This document shows positions 1 to 9,296 of a stretch of 64,000 nt of DNA, in pieces. Each line of letters starts with the position of its first letter. The stretch's first letter is position 1. Made by a program: the position numbers and the translations under genes. The stretch is from Sphingobium naphthae (GTDB taxonomy: Bacteria; Pseudomonadota; Alphaproteobacteria; Sphingomonadales; Sphingomonadaceae): NCBI RefSeq assembly GCF_020782235.1, contig NZ_JAJGNO010000002.1, positions 248,001 through 312,000 on the forward strand, written 5' to 3'. The notes beneath the pieces were generated by a model. The model worked only from the letters and a program-made list of their open reading frames with translations. It was not told the DNA's origin and made no database searches.

Positions 1-2077
1 CAATGCCGGGCAGCGAAGACAGAGGATGCGTGATCTTCACGCGGTGCAGGTCGCCCCAGCGCCACGCCGCCGGATCGGCCCCGGCATCGGCCTGCGCCTT
101 CCTCCACCCCGCCGCGAGCGCGCGATCGATCAGCGCATCGCGCGCCGCCACGGGATCAGCGCCCATCCGCGCATCGGGCTTGGCCAGGATGGCGAGCATT
201 TCGAACAGGTTGACCGACGGAATGAAGGCCCGGGCGGCCGCGGGGACGACAAGGTCGCGGAAGCCCGCCAGCAATTCGGGCATCACCATTTCATACAGCA
301 GCGCCGCCGCGCTATCCGCCTCGATCCCGCAATCCCACCGGCGCAGCAGCCCGGCCGCCTTGGCGGCGTCGGGCGACAGCGCGTCCGGAATAAGCGCCAG
401 CAGCGCGCGGGCGGGCAGCGACTGGACGTCGTGCTGGAGCGCGATACTGTCCGCAATGCTGTGCCGGGGCTGCGCGTTCAGCACTTCGGAGATGCGGTTG
501 TAACGGAACGGATCGCTCCAGCTGAAGCTGATGATTTTCTTGTCATAGGGATAGTCCGCGGGAATGTTCATCTGGTTGGCCGACGCGAACCAGCCTTCCT
601 TTGGATTGTAGACATGGGGCATGTCCTCGACCGGCAATATGCCCGTCCAGTCGAAAGCGCCGTCGCCCGGGGCCGGGAACAGGCCGTCATGCCGCGGCCT
701 GACCGGCGTATAGCCGATGGTCTGCCAGCCGGTATTGCCCTCGATATCGGCATAATGGAAATTGGTGGGCGACGTGTGGATGCGGAAGGCCTGGCGCAGG
801 CTGGTCCAGTCCTTCGCCAGGTTGATGGCGATGATGGCAAAGCGCATATTGCCGCCGGGCAGCATGCTGACGGTGGCGAAGGCGCTGGCGCGCTGGCGCG
901 CGGGATCCTGCGCAACGATGGGCCGACCCTGGGCATAACGCTGCGTCACGCGCTGCGGCGGGCCGTCCTTGACCAGTATCTCGTCCTCATAGGTCTCGAA
1001 CCGCTTCCACTGCCCCTGGTGCCAGTAGAGGTCGGGGTCCTCCTGCGCGGTGCGCAGGATGAACAGGTCGGTCTGGTCGATGTGGAAATTGGTGCGGCCA
1101 AAGGCGAAGCGATCCGTATGCCCCTGCATGATGCCGGGCAGGCCGGGCGCGCCCCCACCGATGACGTCCAGGCCCGGCGCGGTCAGATGCACCATGTGCC
1201 GTGGGCTGAAGCCGCCAATGCCCAGATGCGGATCATTGGCCAGGATCGGGCGACCAGTCGCGCTGCGCGACGCCGCGATGGTCCAGGCGTTGCTGCCCTG
1301 CGCGAAGCGATCGGCGCGCCGCTCCGCCGGATCCAACGCGGCTTCCTCGATCGCGTCGAACGGCACCGGCCGCGCCGATGGCAGCAGCACGCCCAGGTCC
1401 GCTTCGCTGATCGCCGCGCAATCCAGGCCTTCGGGCACGCGATAGGACCAGGCCGGGCGAAGCGGCGCCATCAGCTGATCGACTTCCAGCACGCCCCTTG
1501 CCTGCATCCGGGCGCGGCGCACTTCGTCGTCGGCGTCCCCCATGCCGATGCCGCGCGCGCGGACGAGATCGCGCACGTCCCAGCGCATCGGGCGCAGCCC
1601 CAATATGCCATATTCCAGCGGCATCTGCGCCGGGTCCGCCTCCAGTTCCGCGATACGGGCGTTGACGCCGGCGACATAGCCTTGCGCGCATTCCAGCACG
1701 CCGGGCGGCAGGGTGGCGAATTCGGCATCGATGTCGCCGCGATAATGGAACAGGCGCGCCGCCTTGTCCGCGGCGACGAAGGCCGCGCCGAAGGCTTCGG
1801 CCATGCGCCCCATGTCACGGCGATGGTCGATGTCGATCTGGAAAAGCCGGTCGCGGGCGACGAGATAGCCCTGACCAAAATAGGCGTCGTGCAGCGAGCC
1901 CGCCCGCACATGCGGCACGCCCAGCTCATCCTCCACGATGTCGATCGGCGCGCGCAGGCCGGTCAGTCGGATCCTGCTGGACCGCGCCTGAGCCGTCTTC
2001 TGCGCCCAGCCGAGGCTACCCGGCAGGGCGAGAGCGGCCGCGGTGGCCATCAGGAATGCACGACGCTGGATCAACAC
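1..2077 (-). CDS. Penicillin acylase family protein (3' end outside window)
   Basis: Ntn-hydrolase of the penicillin amidase family, which cleaves amide bonds in N-acylated amines, N-acyl amino acids or acyl-homoserine lactones. The minus-strand frame reads for about 692 codons and leaves the window at base 1. The N terminus is RRAFLMATAAALALPG, a short export signal. The alpha chain carries the usual IDIVEDELGVPHVRA-like opening. The GSNAW motif near residue 262 supplies the N-terminal nucleophile Ser of the beta chain, followed by an ILANDPHL stretch typical of the family. There is no ATG at the head: GTG at 2077 or TTG at 2074 follows a GGGAGG ribosome site. It is divergent from the TonB receptor at 2497 and has an ATA-N9-TAT box about 100 bp upstream. 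Substrate unknown; the neighbouring D-amino-acid genes suggest an N-acyl amino acid or beta-lactam-like amide. Confidence 0.9.
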   Translation of the reverse strand, partial: MLIQRRAFLMATAAALALPGSLGWAQKTAQARSSRIRLTGLRAPIDIVEDELGVPHVRAGSLHDAYFGQGYLVARDRLFQIDIDHRRDMGRMAEAFGAAFVAADKAARLFHYRGDIDAEFATLPPGVLECAQGYVAGVNARIAELEADPAQMPLEYGILGLRPMRWDVRDLVRARGIGMGDADDEVRRARMQARGVLEVDQLMAPLRPAWSYRVPEGLDCAAISEADLGVLLPSARPVPFDAIEEAALDPAERRADRFAQGSNAWTIAASRSATGRPILANDPHLGIGGFSPRHMVHLTAPGLDVIGGGAPGLPGIMQGHTDRFAFGRTNFHIDQTDLFILRTAQEDPDLYWHQGQWKRFETYEDEILVKDGPPQRVTQRYAQGRPIVAQDPARQRASAFATVSMLPGGNMRFAIIAINLAKDWTSLRQAFRIHTSPTNFHYADIEGNTGWQTIGYTPVRPRHDGLFPAPGDGAFDWTGILPVEDMPHVYNPKEGWFASANQMNIPADYPYDKKIISFSWSDPFRYNRISEVLNAQPRHSIADSIALQHDVQSLPARALLALIPDALSPDAAKAAGLLRRWDCGIEADSAAALLYEMVMPELLAGFRDLVVPAAARAFIPSVNLFEMLAILAKPDARMGADPVAARDALIDRALAAGWRKAQADAGADPAAWRWGDLHRVKITHPLSSLPGI

Positions 2078-2496
2078 AGCCTCCCTTTGTCTGTCCGATT
2101 GAAATGCTGGAGCGCGAGAGGCGCCAGACCTATCGCAGGATGGCCATGCGGGGCTATAGCAAGGGGGGCGCTGGCCATAACTTGGGGCTATCCATGATCC
2201 ACGATCCGCGCGCCTCATCCCGCCATTCCGTTCGGCTATACCTTTATGCGATCAAAGTAATACCAAATCTATTGACCAGCCGCTGCCGCCCTGTAACCTT
2301 CGCGTAATGGAACCGGCCGCGTTCCGCCAGCCGGGCGGGAGCGGCACGGCGCCAGGTGGCGACAAGGCAGAGCCGGCAAGGCGATGCGCTTGGCCCCGCA
2401 ACCATGGGATGAAGAAAGGGTCGGGCCAGACGGCGCTCTGACGCCGCGCACGCAGGCAATCGCGTGCAGCTCCACCCCTCGCGACAGGGGGTTATT
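2078..2496. promoter_or_regulatory. Divergent intergenic region, acylase / TonB receptor
   Basis: 419 bases without a supported gene, between two divergent starts. It holds the LysR-like box at 2176-2192. There is also a possible sigma70-type promoter for the receptor, TTGACC (2272-2277) and TAACCT (2294-2299) spaced 16; this is a weak match. The reading frames that cross it are antisense or non-coding extensions of neighbours. No RNA gene was recognised. Confidence 0.45.
2176..2192. promoter_or_regulatory. LysR-type box A (acylase promoter)
   Basis: CATA, nine bases, TATC: an interrupted dyad ATA-N9-TAT that also satisfies the T-N11-A LysR rule. The same architecture occurs at 7204-7220 and 8163-8181. 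Binding by the LysR protein encoded at 7284 is inferred. Confidence 0.4.
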
Positions 2497-5343
2497 ATGG
2501 GTGATTTCGGAAAGTCTCGCCGGCCGATCGGCCATCGGCACAGTCTGGGCCTGGCGATGACCGCCCTGGCCCTGGTCCATGCAGCGCCCGGCGCGGCCCA
2601 GGAAGCCGCGACGCCGCAGCAAAGCGCCGAAACGACGGGATCGGACCAGATCATCGTCACCGGCACGCGCATCGTGCGCGACGGCTTCCAGTCGCCCACG
2701 CCGCTGACCGTGGTGTCGCAGGAGGAAATCCTCAACCAGTCGCCGACCAACAACCTGGCCGATTTCGTCAATCAGATCCCTTCGCTGGCGGGCAGCACGC
2801 GTCCGGCGAATTCTCGCCTGGCGATCAGTTCGGGCCTGGCGGGCATCAACACGATGAACCTGCGCAACCTGGGCGAAGTGCGCACGCTGGTGCTGCTCGA
2901 CGGGCGGCGCTCGGTCGGATCAACCATCACCGGTCTGGTGGACATCAACACCTTCCCCCAGTCGCTGGTGAAGAGCATCGAGATCGTGACCGGCGGCGCG
3001 TCGGCCGCCTACGGGTCGGACGCGGTGGCGGGCGTCGTCAACTATGTGCTCGACAAGAAATATGAAGGGTTCAAGATCGACGCCGATACCGGCATCACCG
3101 ACAAGGGCGACGGCTTCAACTACAGCTTTTCGGGCGCGTTCGGGAAAAGCTTTGCCGGCGGGCGCGGCCACATCCTGATCGCGGGCGAATATGCGCATCG
3201 CGATGGCATTTTCGAGGTGGATCGCGACTGGAACCAGATCGGCTACCGCACGCTCGCCAACCCCAACTATACCGAGACCAATGGCGAGCCGGCCAATCTG
3301 GTGGTGCGCGGCGCGGGCACGTGGAACGCGACTCCGGGCAGCATCATCCGCTCGCAGGTCGGCGGGACAAGCACGCTGCGCGGCACCTATTTCGATCAGG
3401 GCGGTGTGGTGCGGCAATATCAGTTCGGATCGCTGACCGACAGTTCCCAGACGGTGGGCGGCGACTGGCAGATCAACGACACGTCGCGCCGGATCGGCCT
3501 GGACGCGACCGACGACCGGCGCGGCATCTACGGACGGCTGAGCTATGAGCTGGCCGACTGGATCGAGGTGTTCGGCGAGGCGTCTTACAACTGGAACAAG
3601 ACGCTGTTCAACTCGGGGCCGCAGGCATCGACCTTCACCCTGGCGGCGGACAATGCCTATCTGATCCAGGCGCTGGGCAGCGCAGCGCTCGCTGGCGTGA
3701 CGTCGGTGACGCTCGGCACGTCGGCGGCCGACCTGCCCTATCGCAAGAACAACAGCAGCCGCGAAGTGCAGCGCTACGCGATCGGCGCGGGCGGCGAGTT
3801 CCAGATGTTCGGCAACAAGGCCGTGTGGGACGCCTATGGCCAATATGGCCAGACCGACACGCATGAGTTGCTGCGCGACATCATGAACACGTCGCGCATG
3901 GCGCTGGCGACCGATGCGGTGTTCGCAGGCGACGGGTCGATCGTCTGCCGGTCGACCCTGACCGATCCGACCAATGGCTGCATCCCGCTCAACCGCCTGG
4001 GCGTCGGCGTTGCCGATCCCGCCGCGGTCGAATGGGTGCTGGGCGATCCCTATCGCAACCAGCGCTTCAAGCAGACGGTCGCCGGCATCAACCTGTCGGT
4101 GACGCCCTTCGCCACCTGGGCGGGCGATGTCAGCGTCGCGCTGGGCGGCGAATATCGCAAGGAAGAAGTATCGGGCTATGTGCCCGAGGAATATCAGAGC
4201 GGCTGGTCGGTCGGCAATTTCCGGGCGACCTTCGGCAGCTACAATGTCAAGGAAGCCTATGTCGAGACGGTGGTGCCGCTGGGGCTGGGCGCCGAGTTCA
4301 ACGGCGCGGCGCGCGTCACCGACTATTCGACGTCGGGGACGGTCACGACCTGGAAGGCGGGCCTGACCTGGCAGCCGATCGAGGACATCCGCCTGCGCGG
4401 GACGCGGTCGCGCGACATTCGCGCGCCCAATTTGAACGAGCTGTTCCAGTCCGGCACATCGCGCACCAACACCTTCAGCACCAGCACGGCGGTCGGCGAA
4501 TATGCCGGCGCCACCTTCCGCGAGCTGACCACCGGCAACCTGTCGCTGCGGCCGGAGAAGGCGGACACGCTGACGCTGGGCGCGGTGTTGCAGCCGCGCT
4601 TCCTGCCGGGCTTCTCCTTCTCGATCGACTGGTTCCGCACCAAGGTGTCGGACGCGATCAGCCAGTTCTACGCCGACGACATCGCGCAGCGCTGCACCGA
4701 GGGCTATCAGGATTTCTGCGCAGCGATCATCCCCGATCCCGAAGGGGTGCGCGACTATTTCGTGTCGGCGAGCCCGTTCAACTTCGCCCGGGTGAAGGTG
4801 CGCGGCATCGACTATGAAGCCAGCTATCGCGTGCCGCTGGACCAGATCTTCAACAGCAGCGCCAGCAACCTGACGCTGCGCGGGACGGCGACCAACTATC
4901 TGGAAAATCTGGTCGACAACGGCATTTCCGTGCCGGTGGACACGGTCGGCCAGAATAGCGGACAGTCAAGCACGCCGGACTGGATCTTCCGCCTGTCGGC
5001 GACCTTCGACACGCCGACCTATTCCGTCACCGCGGTCGGGCGCGGGGTGAGTTCGGGCACCTACAGCAACACCTATATCGTTTGCACCACCGACTGCCCG
5101 ACGAGCACGGCGACCAACCCGACGACCAACAGCAACCATATCGACGGCACCTTCTACACCGACCTCAACTTCACCGCGAAGATCAACGTCGGCGGGTCGG
5201 ACGGGCAGCTGTTCTTCAACATCACCAACCTGTTCGACAAGGACCCGATCCTGCTGCCGGAAACCGGCCTGTCGGCCAATTCGACCTATAGCGACCTGCT
5301 GGGCCGCGCCTTCCGCGTGGGCGTGCGGTTCAAGACCAACTGA
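2497..5343 (+). CDS. TonB-dependent outer-membrane receptor
   Basis: Outer-membrane beta-barrel for active uptake of a substrate, energised by TonB-ExbBD. 948 residues. A signal peptide (hydrophobic LAMTALALVHAAPGAAQ) is followed by a TonB box-like DQIIVTGTRI and a plug domain at about residues 50-170 with the TVVSQEEI and VLLDGRR motifs. The barrel ends in an aromatic-type C terminus (VGVRFKTN). The ATG at 2497 is preferred to the in-frame GTG at 2464 because AGGGGG lies 6 bases before it. A strong rho-independent terminator follows. Location between an acylase and a D-aminoacylase suggests a peptide-like or acylated amino acid ligand, but this is inference. No STN domain is present, so it is not a transducer. 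Confidence 0.93.
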   Translation: MGDFGKSRRPIGHRHSLGLAMTALALVHAAPGAAQEAATPQQSAETTGSDQIIVTGTRIVRDGFQSPTPLTVVSQEEILNQSPTNNLADFVNQIPSLAGSTRPANSRLAISSGLAGINTMNLRNLGEVRTLVLLDGRRSVGSTITGLVDINTFPQSLVKSIEIVTGGASAAYGSDAVAGVVNYVLDKKYEGFKIDADTGITDKGDGFNYSFSGAFGKSFAGGRGHILIAGEYAHRDGIFEVDRDWNQIGYRTLANPNYTETNGEPANLVVRGAGTWNATPGSIIRSQVGGTSTLRGTYFDQGGVVRQYQFGSLTDSSQTVGGDWQINDTSRRIGLDATDDRRGIYGRLSYELADWIEVFGEASYNWNKTLFNSGPQASTFTLAADNAYLIQALGSAALAGVTSVTLGTSAADLPYRKNNSSREVQRYAIGAGGEFQMFGNKAVWDAYGQYGQTDTHELLRDIMNTSRMALATDAVFAGDGSIVCRSTLTDPTNGCIPLNRLGVGVADPAAVEWVLGDPYRNQRFKQTVAGINLSVTPFATWAGDVSVALGGEYRKEEVSGYVPEEYQSGWSVGNFRATFGSYNVKEAYVETVVPLGLGAEFNGAARVTDYSTSGTVTTWKAGLTWQPIEDIRLRGTRSRDIRAPNLNELFQSGTSRTNTFSTSTAVGEYAGATFRELTTGNLSLRPEKADTLTLGAVLQPRFLPGFSFSIDWFRTKVSDAISQFYADDIAQRCTEGYQDFCAAIIPDPEGVRDYFVSASPFNFARVKVRGIDYEASYRVPLDQIFNSSASNLTLRGTATNYLENLVDNGISVPVDTVGQNSGQSSTPDWIFRLSATFDTPTYSVTAVGRGVSSGTYSNTYIVCTTDCPTSTATNPTTNSNHIDGTFYTDLNFTAKINVGGSDGQLFFNITNLFDKDPILLPETGLSANSTYSDLLGRAFRVGVRFKTN

Positions 5344-5364
5344 GCAGACGCGCTTGCGAAAGAG

Positions 5365-5401
5365 AAAAGGGCGGAGAACCGGCGGTTTTCCGCCCCTTTT
5401 C
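5365..5401 (+). terminator. Rho-independent terminator after TonB receptor
   Basis: AAAAGGGCGGA pairs with TCCGCCCCTTTT across a short loop, ending in a T-run, 22 bases after the receptor stop codon. It may also work on the other strand, because an A-run opens the hairpin. Confidence 0.8.
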
Positions 5402-5463
5402 ATGTCCAGGCGACATGCCGAATATGGACAGCGAAAGCGACACACGCGAAAAATGAAAGGTCG

Positions 5464-5479
5464 TTAGTTAGCTAACTAA
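5464..5479. repeat. 16-bp perfect palindrome
   Basis: TTAGTTAGCTAACTAA is a perfect palindrome located just after the stop of the deacylase gene, between two convergent genes. It resembles a MarR-type operator in form, but no promoter is evident here. It could instead form a 3'-end hairpin on the deacylase transcript. Confidence 0.5.
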
Positions 5480-5482
5480 TCT

Positions 5483-7117
5483 TTATTGCGGCGGGCATTG
5501 GACTGGTGTGGGGCGCAGCAGCCCGCGGCCGGCGGTGGCGCCGGTGGTCTGGCTGTCGCGGACCGCAAGCGCGCCGTTGACGAACAGCCGGGTCACGCCG
5601 ACGCTGAGTTCGCGCGGATGCATATAGTCGGCGCGCGGCGCATAGCGGGCGGGGTCGATGACGACGACATCGGCATAATAGCCGGGGCGCAGATAGCCGC
5701 GATGGTCGATCTTGTAGATGTCGGCCGTCCGCCCCGTCGACTGGCGCACGAAGGTCGCCAGGTCGATCACCGGCCGGTCGCGGACATAGCGGACATATTT
5801 TTCCGGGAAGGTCGCGAACATGCGGGGATGGCCGTCCGACCCGTCCGACGAGGTCACGATCCAGGGCTGCCGCATCAGCAGGTCGACGTCCGCCTGCGCC
5901 ATGTTGAAGGAGGCGACGGCGGTCCCCCGGCCCTTTTCCTTCTCGATGCTCTGGCGGATGATTCGCAACGCGGCGTCGCGCGGGGCGAGGCGCCACTGGG
6001 CTGCAACCTCCTCCAGCGTCTTGCCGGTCCAGGGAAAGCCTTGGGCGATCAGCAGCAGCGACTTGGGGCCGCCGCGCCGGCGCATATTTTCGCTCATCTC
6101 GGTGCGGATTCGTGCCAGGGTCGCCGGATCGTCCAGCCGCCTGAGCAGCGCTACGCCGCCGCCATCCACCGCCCAGCGGGGCAGCAGCGACGCGTCGAGG
6201 CTGGAGCCGGAGGCGAGCCAGGGATATTGATCGGCCGTGACGTCCTGACCCGCGTTTCGCGCGGCGTCGATTTCCGCGATCACGGCCGGCGCCTGTCCCT
6301 GCACATCGACGCCCAGCGCCTTCAGATGCGCGAAATGAACGGGCATGCCGGCCTGGCGGCCGATCGCAATCGCTTCGCGGACCGAGCCGAGCAGGCCGAT
6401 CGAATAGCTGGATTCGTCGCGCTGATGCGTGTCGTACAGCCCGCCGCGAATGGCGGCTTCGCGCGCAACGGCGACGACCTCGTCGGTCTTGGCAAAACTT
6501 TGCGGCGCGTAGAAGAGGCCGGCGGAAAAGCCGGTCGCGCCTTCGCACATGCCCTTGGCCACCAGCGCCTTCATCGCATCCAGTTCCTGCGGATTGGGGG
6601 CGCGGGCATCCTGGCCCAGGACATGCTGGCGCACCGCGCCGAAGCCGACGAAGGGGATGAAATTGGTGCCGACGCGCGACGCTTCGATTCTGGCGGCATC
6701 GGCGCCGACATCGGGCGTGCCATAGCCATCGACGCCGATGACCACGGTGCTGACGCCCTGATCGAGCCAGGCGGCATTGACGCGCTGGGCCGGGTCGGGC
6801 GAGCGCAGGAAGCCATCGGCATGCGTGTGCGCGTCGATGAAGCCGGGCGCGACGATCATCCCGCGCGCGTCGATCCGCTGCGCCGCCTGCATCGGCGCGG
6901 CGCGGCCGACATAGACGATCCGGTCGCCCTTCAGCGCGACGTCGCCGACATAGGGCTTGCCCGCGCCGCCATCATAGATGGTGCCGCCGGCGATCAGGAC
7001 ATCGGCCTGCGGCGCCGGGGCAGCGCCGCCCGCCGCGACCGCGCCGGCCAGGCCGCCCGACAGCAGCAAAGCGCGGACCGCGCGGCGAAAGGAACGGCGG
7101 GCGAGCGAATGCGGCAT
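5483..7117 (-). CDS. N-acyl-D-amino-acid deacylase (D-aminoacylase), amidohydrolase family
   Basis: Zinc-dependent amidohydrolase that removes the acyl group from N-acyl-D-amino acids, giving free D-amino acids. 544 residues. The N terminus has the Tat-like stretch RRSFRRAVRALLLSGG, so the enzyme is probably periplasmic. The metal site motif GFIDAHTHAD is near residue 85, and the C-terminal region has the conserved SSDGSDGHPRM and the YYADVVVIDP closing motif of the D-aminoacylase subgroup. The ATG at 7117 fits the signal; longer in-frame starts add a non-conserved leader. It is divergent from a LysR regulator, with a LysR-like box between them. The product would feed the D-glutamate genes dgcN-dgcA on the other side of the regulator. 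Acyl and amino-acid preference cannot be read from the sequence. Confidence 0.9.
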   Translation of the reverse strand: MPHSLARRSFRRAVRALLLSGGLAGAVAAGGAAPAPQADVLIAGGTIYDGGAGKPYVGDVALKGDRIVYVGRAAPMQAAQRIDARGMIVAPGFIDAHTHADGFLRSPDPAQRVNAAWLDQGVSTVVIGVDGYGTPDVGADAARIEASRVGTNFIPFVGFGAVRQHVLGQDARAPNPQELDAMKALVAKGMCEGATGFSAGLFYAPQSFAKTDEVVAVAREAAIRGGLYDTHQRDESSYSIGLLGSVREAIAIGRQAGMPVHFAHLKALGVDVQGQAPAVIAEIDAARNAGQDVTADQYPWLASGSSLDASLLPRWAVDGGGVALLRRLDDPATLARIRTEMSENMRRRGGPKSLLLIAQGFPWTGKTLEEVAAQWRLAPRDAALRIIRQSIEKEKGRGTAVASFNMAQADVDLLMRQPWIVTSSDGSDGHPRMFATFPEKYVRYVRDRPVIDLATFVRQSTGRTADIYKIDHRGYLRPGYYADVVVIDPARYAPRADYMHPRELSVGVTRLFVNGALAVRDSQTTGATAGRGLLRPTPVQCPPQ

Positions 7118-7203
7118 GAGCGGGGGTCCCTTGCTGGGTAAACCAAAGCGGCACCATGGCGCGGACAGGCGCGCGCCGTCCAGAGGCGCTCGGTTGCGCG
7201 GGC

Positions 7204-7220
7204 CATAACCCGATGGCATA
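7204..7220. promoter_or_regulatory. LysR-type box B (deacylase / lysR divergent promoter)
   Basis: CATA, nine bases, CATA: matches the ATA-N9-YAT pattern of boxes A and C. It lies 64 bases before the LysR start and 87 before the deacylase start, the classical position for a LysR autoregulatory and activator site. Confidence 0.45.
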
Positions 7221-7283
7221 GGGGTAAGATGCCGCCGGGTCGTTGAACCAGAAATACAGGCCGCAGCCAGAGGGGACCGACCG

Positions 7284-8168
7284 ATGAACCTGCGCCAGAT
7301 CGAGATTTTCCACGCCGTCTACCTGCACGGCACGGTCAGCGCCGCCGCTCGCGCGCTCAACGTGTCGCAGCCCGCGGTGACCAAGGTGCTGCGCCATGCC
7401 GAGCGCTCCATCGGCCTGCCGCTGTTCGAGCGGGCCAAGGGGCGGCTGATCCCGACGCAGGATGCCCGCACCCTGTTCGACGAGGTCGCCGACATTCAGG
7501 AGCGCGTCCGGTCGCTGCGCCAGGCGACGCAGAATATGCGGCACGGGCGCGGCGGACTGCTGCGCATATCGGCCCTCCCTTCGCTGGGGCTGGGCGCCAT
7601 TCCCGATGCCGTCGCGCGCTTCCTGCAGGGGCATGAGGACATCATGTTCGACCTGCAGACGCTGCATCATGATGAAATGGTGCGCAAATTATATGAGCGC
7701 GAGACCGACATCGCGATCAGTTTCGAAGTGCCGCTGTCCGCGCCGGTGGCGCATCAGGTGGTGGGCGAGGGCGAGCTGGTCGTGCTCTATCGCGAGGAGG
7801 ATATGCCCGATGCGCCGAGCCGGCTGCATCTGGAGGAGCTGCGCGATCACAAGTTCATCAGCCCGGTGCAGAGCGGGCCGATCGGCCGGATGCTGTCGAG
7901 CGAATTGAAGCGCCAGGATGTCGAGCTGAACGAAGTGGTGTCGGCGCGGACCTATTATATCGCCGCCGCGCTGGTGCGGGCGGGCGTGGGCATGGCGATC
8001 GTCGACAATTTCACCGCCCATGCCGCGCCGGCGCCGGGCCTGTCCAATCGCCCGCTGCAGCCGGCCATCACCTTCGACATCAACGCCGTCTATCTGCAGA
8101 ACCGGCCGCCGTCGCGAACGGCGTCGGAGTTTCTGGACCTGCTGTCCGAAGTGATAGAGAGCCTATAG
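7284..8168 (+). CDS. LysR family transcriptional regulator
   Basis: Transcription factor of 294 residues. The N-terminal winged helix-turn-helix is clear (MNLRQIEIFHAVYLHGTVSA, then ALNVSQPAVTKVLRHAE, residues 1-60). It is followed by the linker helix and a periplasmic-binding-like co-inducer domain from about residue 92. It sits between the divergent D-aminoacylase gene and the dgcN-dgcA-symporter operon, so both are the likely targets. LysR-like dyads lie in front of both units, and the downstream one overlaps its own stop codon. The co-inducer is unknown; D-glutamate or an N-acyl-D-amino acid would fit the context. Confidence 0.93.
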   Translation: MNLRQIEIFHAVYLHGTVSAAARALNVSQPAVTKVLRHAERSIGLPLFERAKGRLIPTQDARTLFDEVADIQERVRSLRQATQNMRHGRGGLLRISALPSLGLGAIPDAVARFLQGHEDIMFDLQTLHHDEMVRKLYERETDIAISFEVPLSAPVAHQVVGEGELVVLYREEDMPDAPSRLHLEELRDHKFISPVQSGPIGRMLSSELKRQDVELNEVVSARTYYIAAALVRAGVGMAIVDNFTAHAAPAPGLSNRPLQPAITFDINAVYLQNRPPSRTASEFLDLLSEVIESL

Positions 8169-8181
8169 TGCCAGGTTATAG
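8163..8181. promoter_or_regulatory. LysR-type box C (dgcN operon promoter)
   Basis: CTATA, nine bases, TATAG: a perfect interrupted dyad covering the lysR stop codon, 82 bases before dgcN. It has the same N9 spacing as boxes A and B. Confidence 0.45.
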
Positions 8182-8262
8182 CCTATGCGGGCATGGATAT
8201 TGGGGCGGCCGGCGGTCGGGCGATAAGGTCCGCTTCCCATCATCATCCAGGTTCGCATATTC

Positions 8263-9291
8263 ATGATCGCCACCCCCTATCTCCTCTATCTCGGCCACAG
8301 CAATGACGAGATCGGCATCAAGACGTCGCGCGGGCTGGCGGTGTTCCGTCCCGACATCTGCGTCGGCGAGTTCCGCCATGACGATTGCGGCCTGACGCTG
8401 GGGCTGCCGCGGCTGGACTTCGCCGCCGCCTGGGACGCGGGCGCGCGCACGCTGGTGCTGGGCATCGCCAATGCCGGCGGGCGGCTGGGCAACGACCTGG
8501 TCGAGGATGCGCTGGCGGCGATGGAGGCGGGGCTGGACATCGCATCGGGCCTGCACCAGCGGCTGAAGGACGAGCCGAGGCTGGTGGCGGCGGCGGCGCG
8601 GCTGGGCCGCACGCTGCACGATGTGCGCGATCCCCGCCCCGACATTCCCGTCGGCACGGGCCGGCGACGCGCGGGCAAGCGATTGCTGACCGTGGGCACC
8701 GATTGTTCGGTGGGCAAGATGTACACGACCCTGTGCCTGGCCCGCGCGCTGCAGGCGCGCGGCGTCCAGGCGGATTTCCGCGCCACGGGACAGACCGGCA
8801 TCCTGATCGCGGGCGACGGCGTGCCGCTGGACGCGGTAGTGGCGGACTTCATTTCCGGGGCGATCGAGCAGATTTCGCCCGACCGGACCGATGGCGGCTG
8901 GGACCTGATCGAAGGACAGGGATCCTTGTTCCATCCGTCCTTCGCGGGTGTGTCCACCGGCCTGCTGCATGGCGCGCAGCCCGACGCGCTGGTGCTGTGC
9001 CACGACCCGATGCGCCGCACCATGCGCGGCCTGCCCCATTATCAGCCGCCGCGCCTGGACGATTGCCTGGAGGCGAACCTGCGCGCGGCGCGGCTGACCA
9101 ACCCGCAGGTGCGGGCGGTGGGCATCGCGCTCAACACGGCGGCGATGGACGCGGCGCAAGCGGCGGACCTGTGCGCGCGCACCGCCGACATGTTCGGCTT
9201 GCCCTGTTCCGATCCCTATCGCATGGGAGTGGACGCGATGGTCGACCTGCTGCTGGCCATGGACGCGCCCGCCGCCACGGAGACGATCTGA
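8263..9291 (+). CDS. dgcN: D-glutamate N-acetyltransferase DgcN (DUF1611 family)
   Basis: 342 residues of the DUF1611 family. Members paired with DgcA acetylate D-glutamate to N-acetyl-D-glutamate, the first step of a D-glutamate catabolic route described in Proteobacteria. An N-terminal Rossmann-like part (YLLYLGHSNDEIGIKTSRGL) is followed by a P-loop-like VGTDCSVGKMYTTL near residues 145-160, the RATGQTGILIAG motif and the EGQGSLFHPSF motif, all characteristic of the family. It starts 94 bases after the LysR gene. The stop is 5 bases before dgcA, so the two are co-transcribed. Function is assigned from family and from pairing with the racemase gene, not from catalytic residues. Confidence 0.85.
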   Translation: MIATPYLLYLGHSNDEIGIKTSRGLAVFRPDICVGEFRHDDCGLTLGLPRLDFAAAWDAGARTLVLGIANAGGRLGNDLVEDALAAMEAGLDIASGLHQRLKDEPRLVAAAARLGRTLHDVRDPRPDIPVGTGRRRAGKRLLTVGTDCSVGKMYTTLCLARALQARGVQADFRATGQTGILIAGDGVPLDAVVADFISGAIEQISPDRTDGGWDLIEGQGSLFHPSFAGVSTGLLHGAQPDALVLCHDPMRRTMRGLPHYQPPRLDDCLEANLRAARLTNPQVRAVGIALNTAAMDAAQAADLCARTADMFGLPCSDPYRMGVDAMVDLLLAMDAPAATETI

Positions 9292-9296
9292 TCCTC

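Noticed and set aside
26-2197. 723-codon open frame on the plus strand
   Set aside because: Arg/Gly/Ala/His-rich translation without any domain, antisense to the penicillin acylase whose motifs are clear; a high-GC shadow frame.
8385-9296. Long upstream extension of the dgcA frame over dgcN
   Set aside because: The extension is a frame-shifted shadow of dgcN; homology of DgcA begins at the ATG at 9297.
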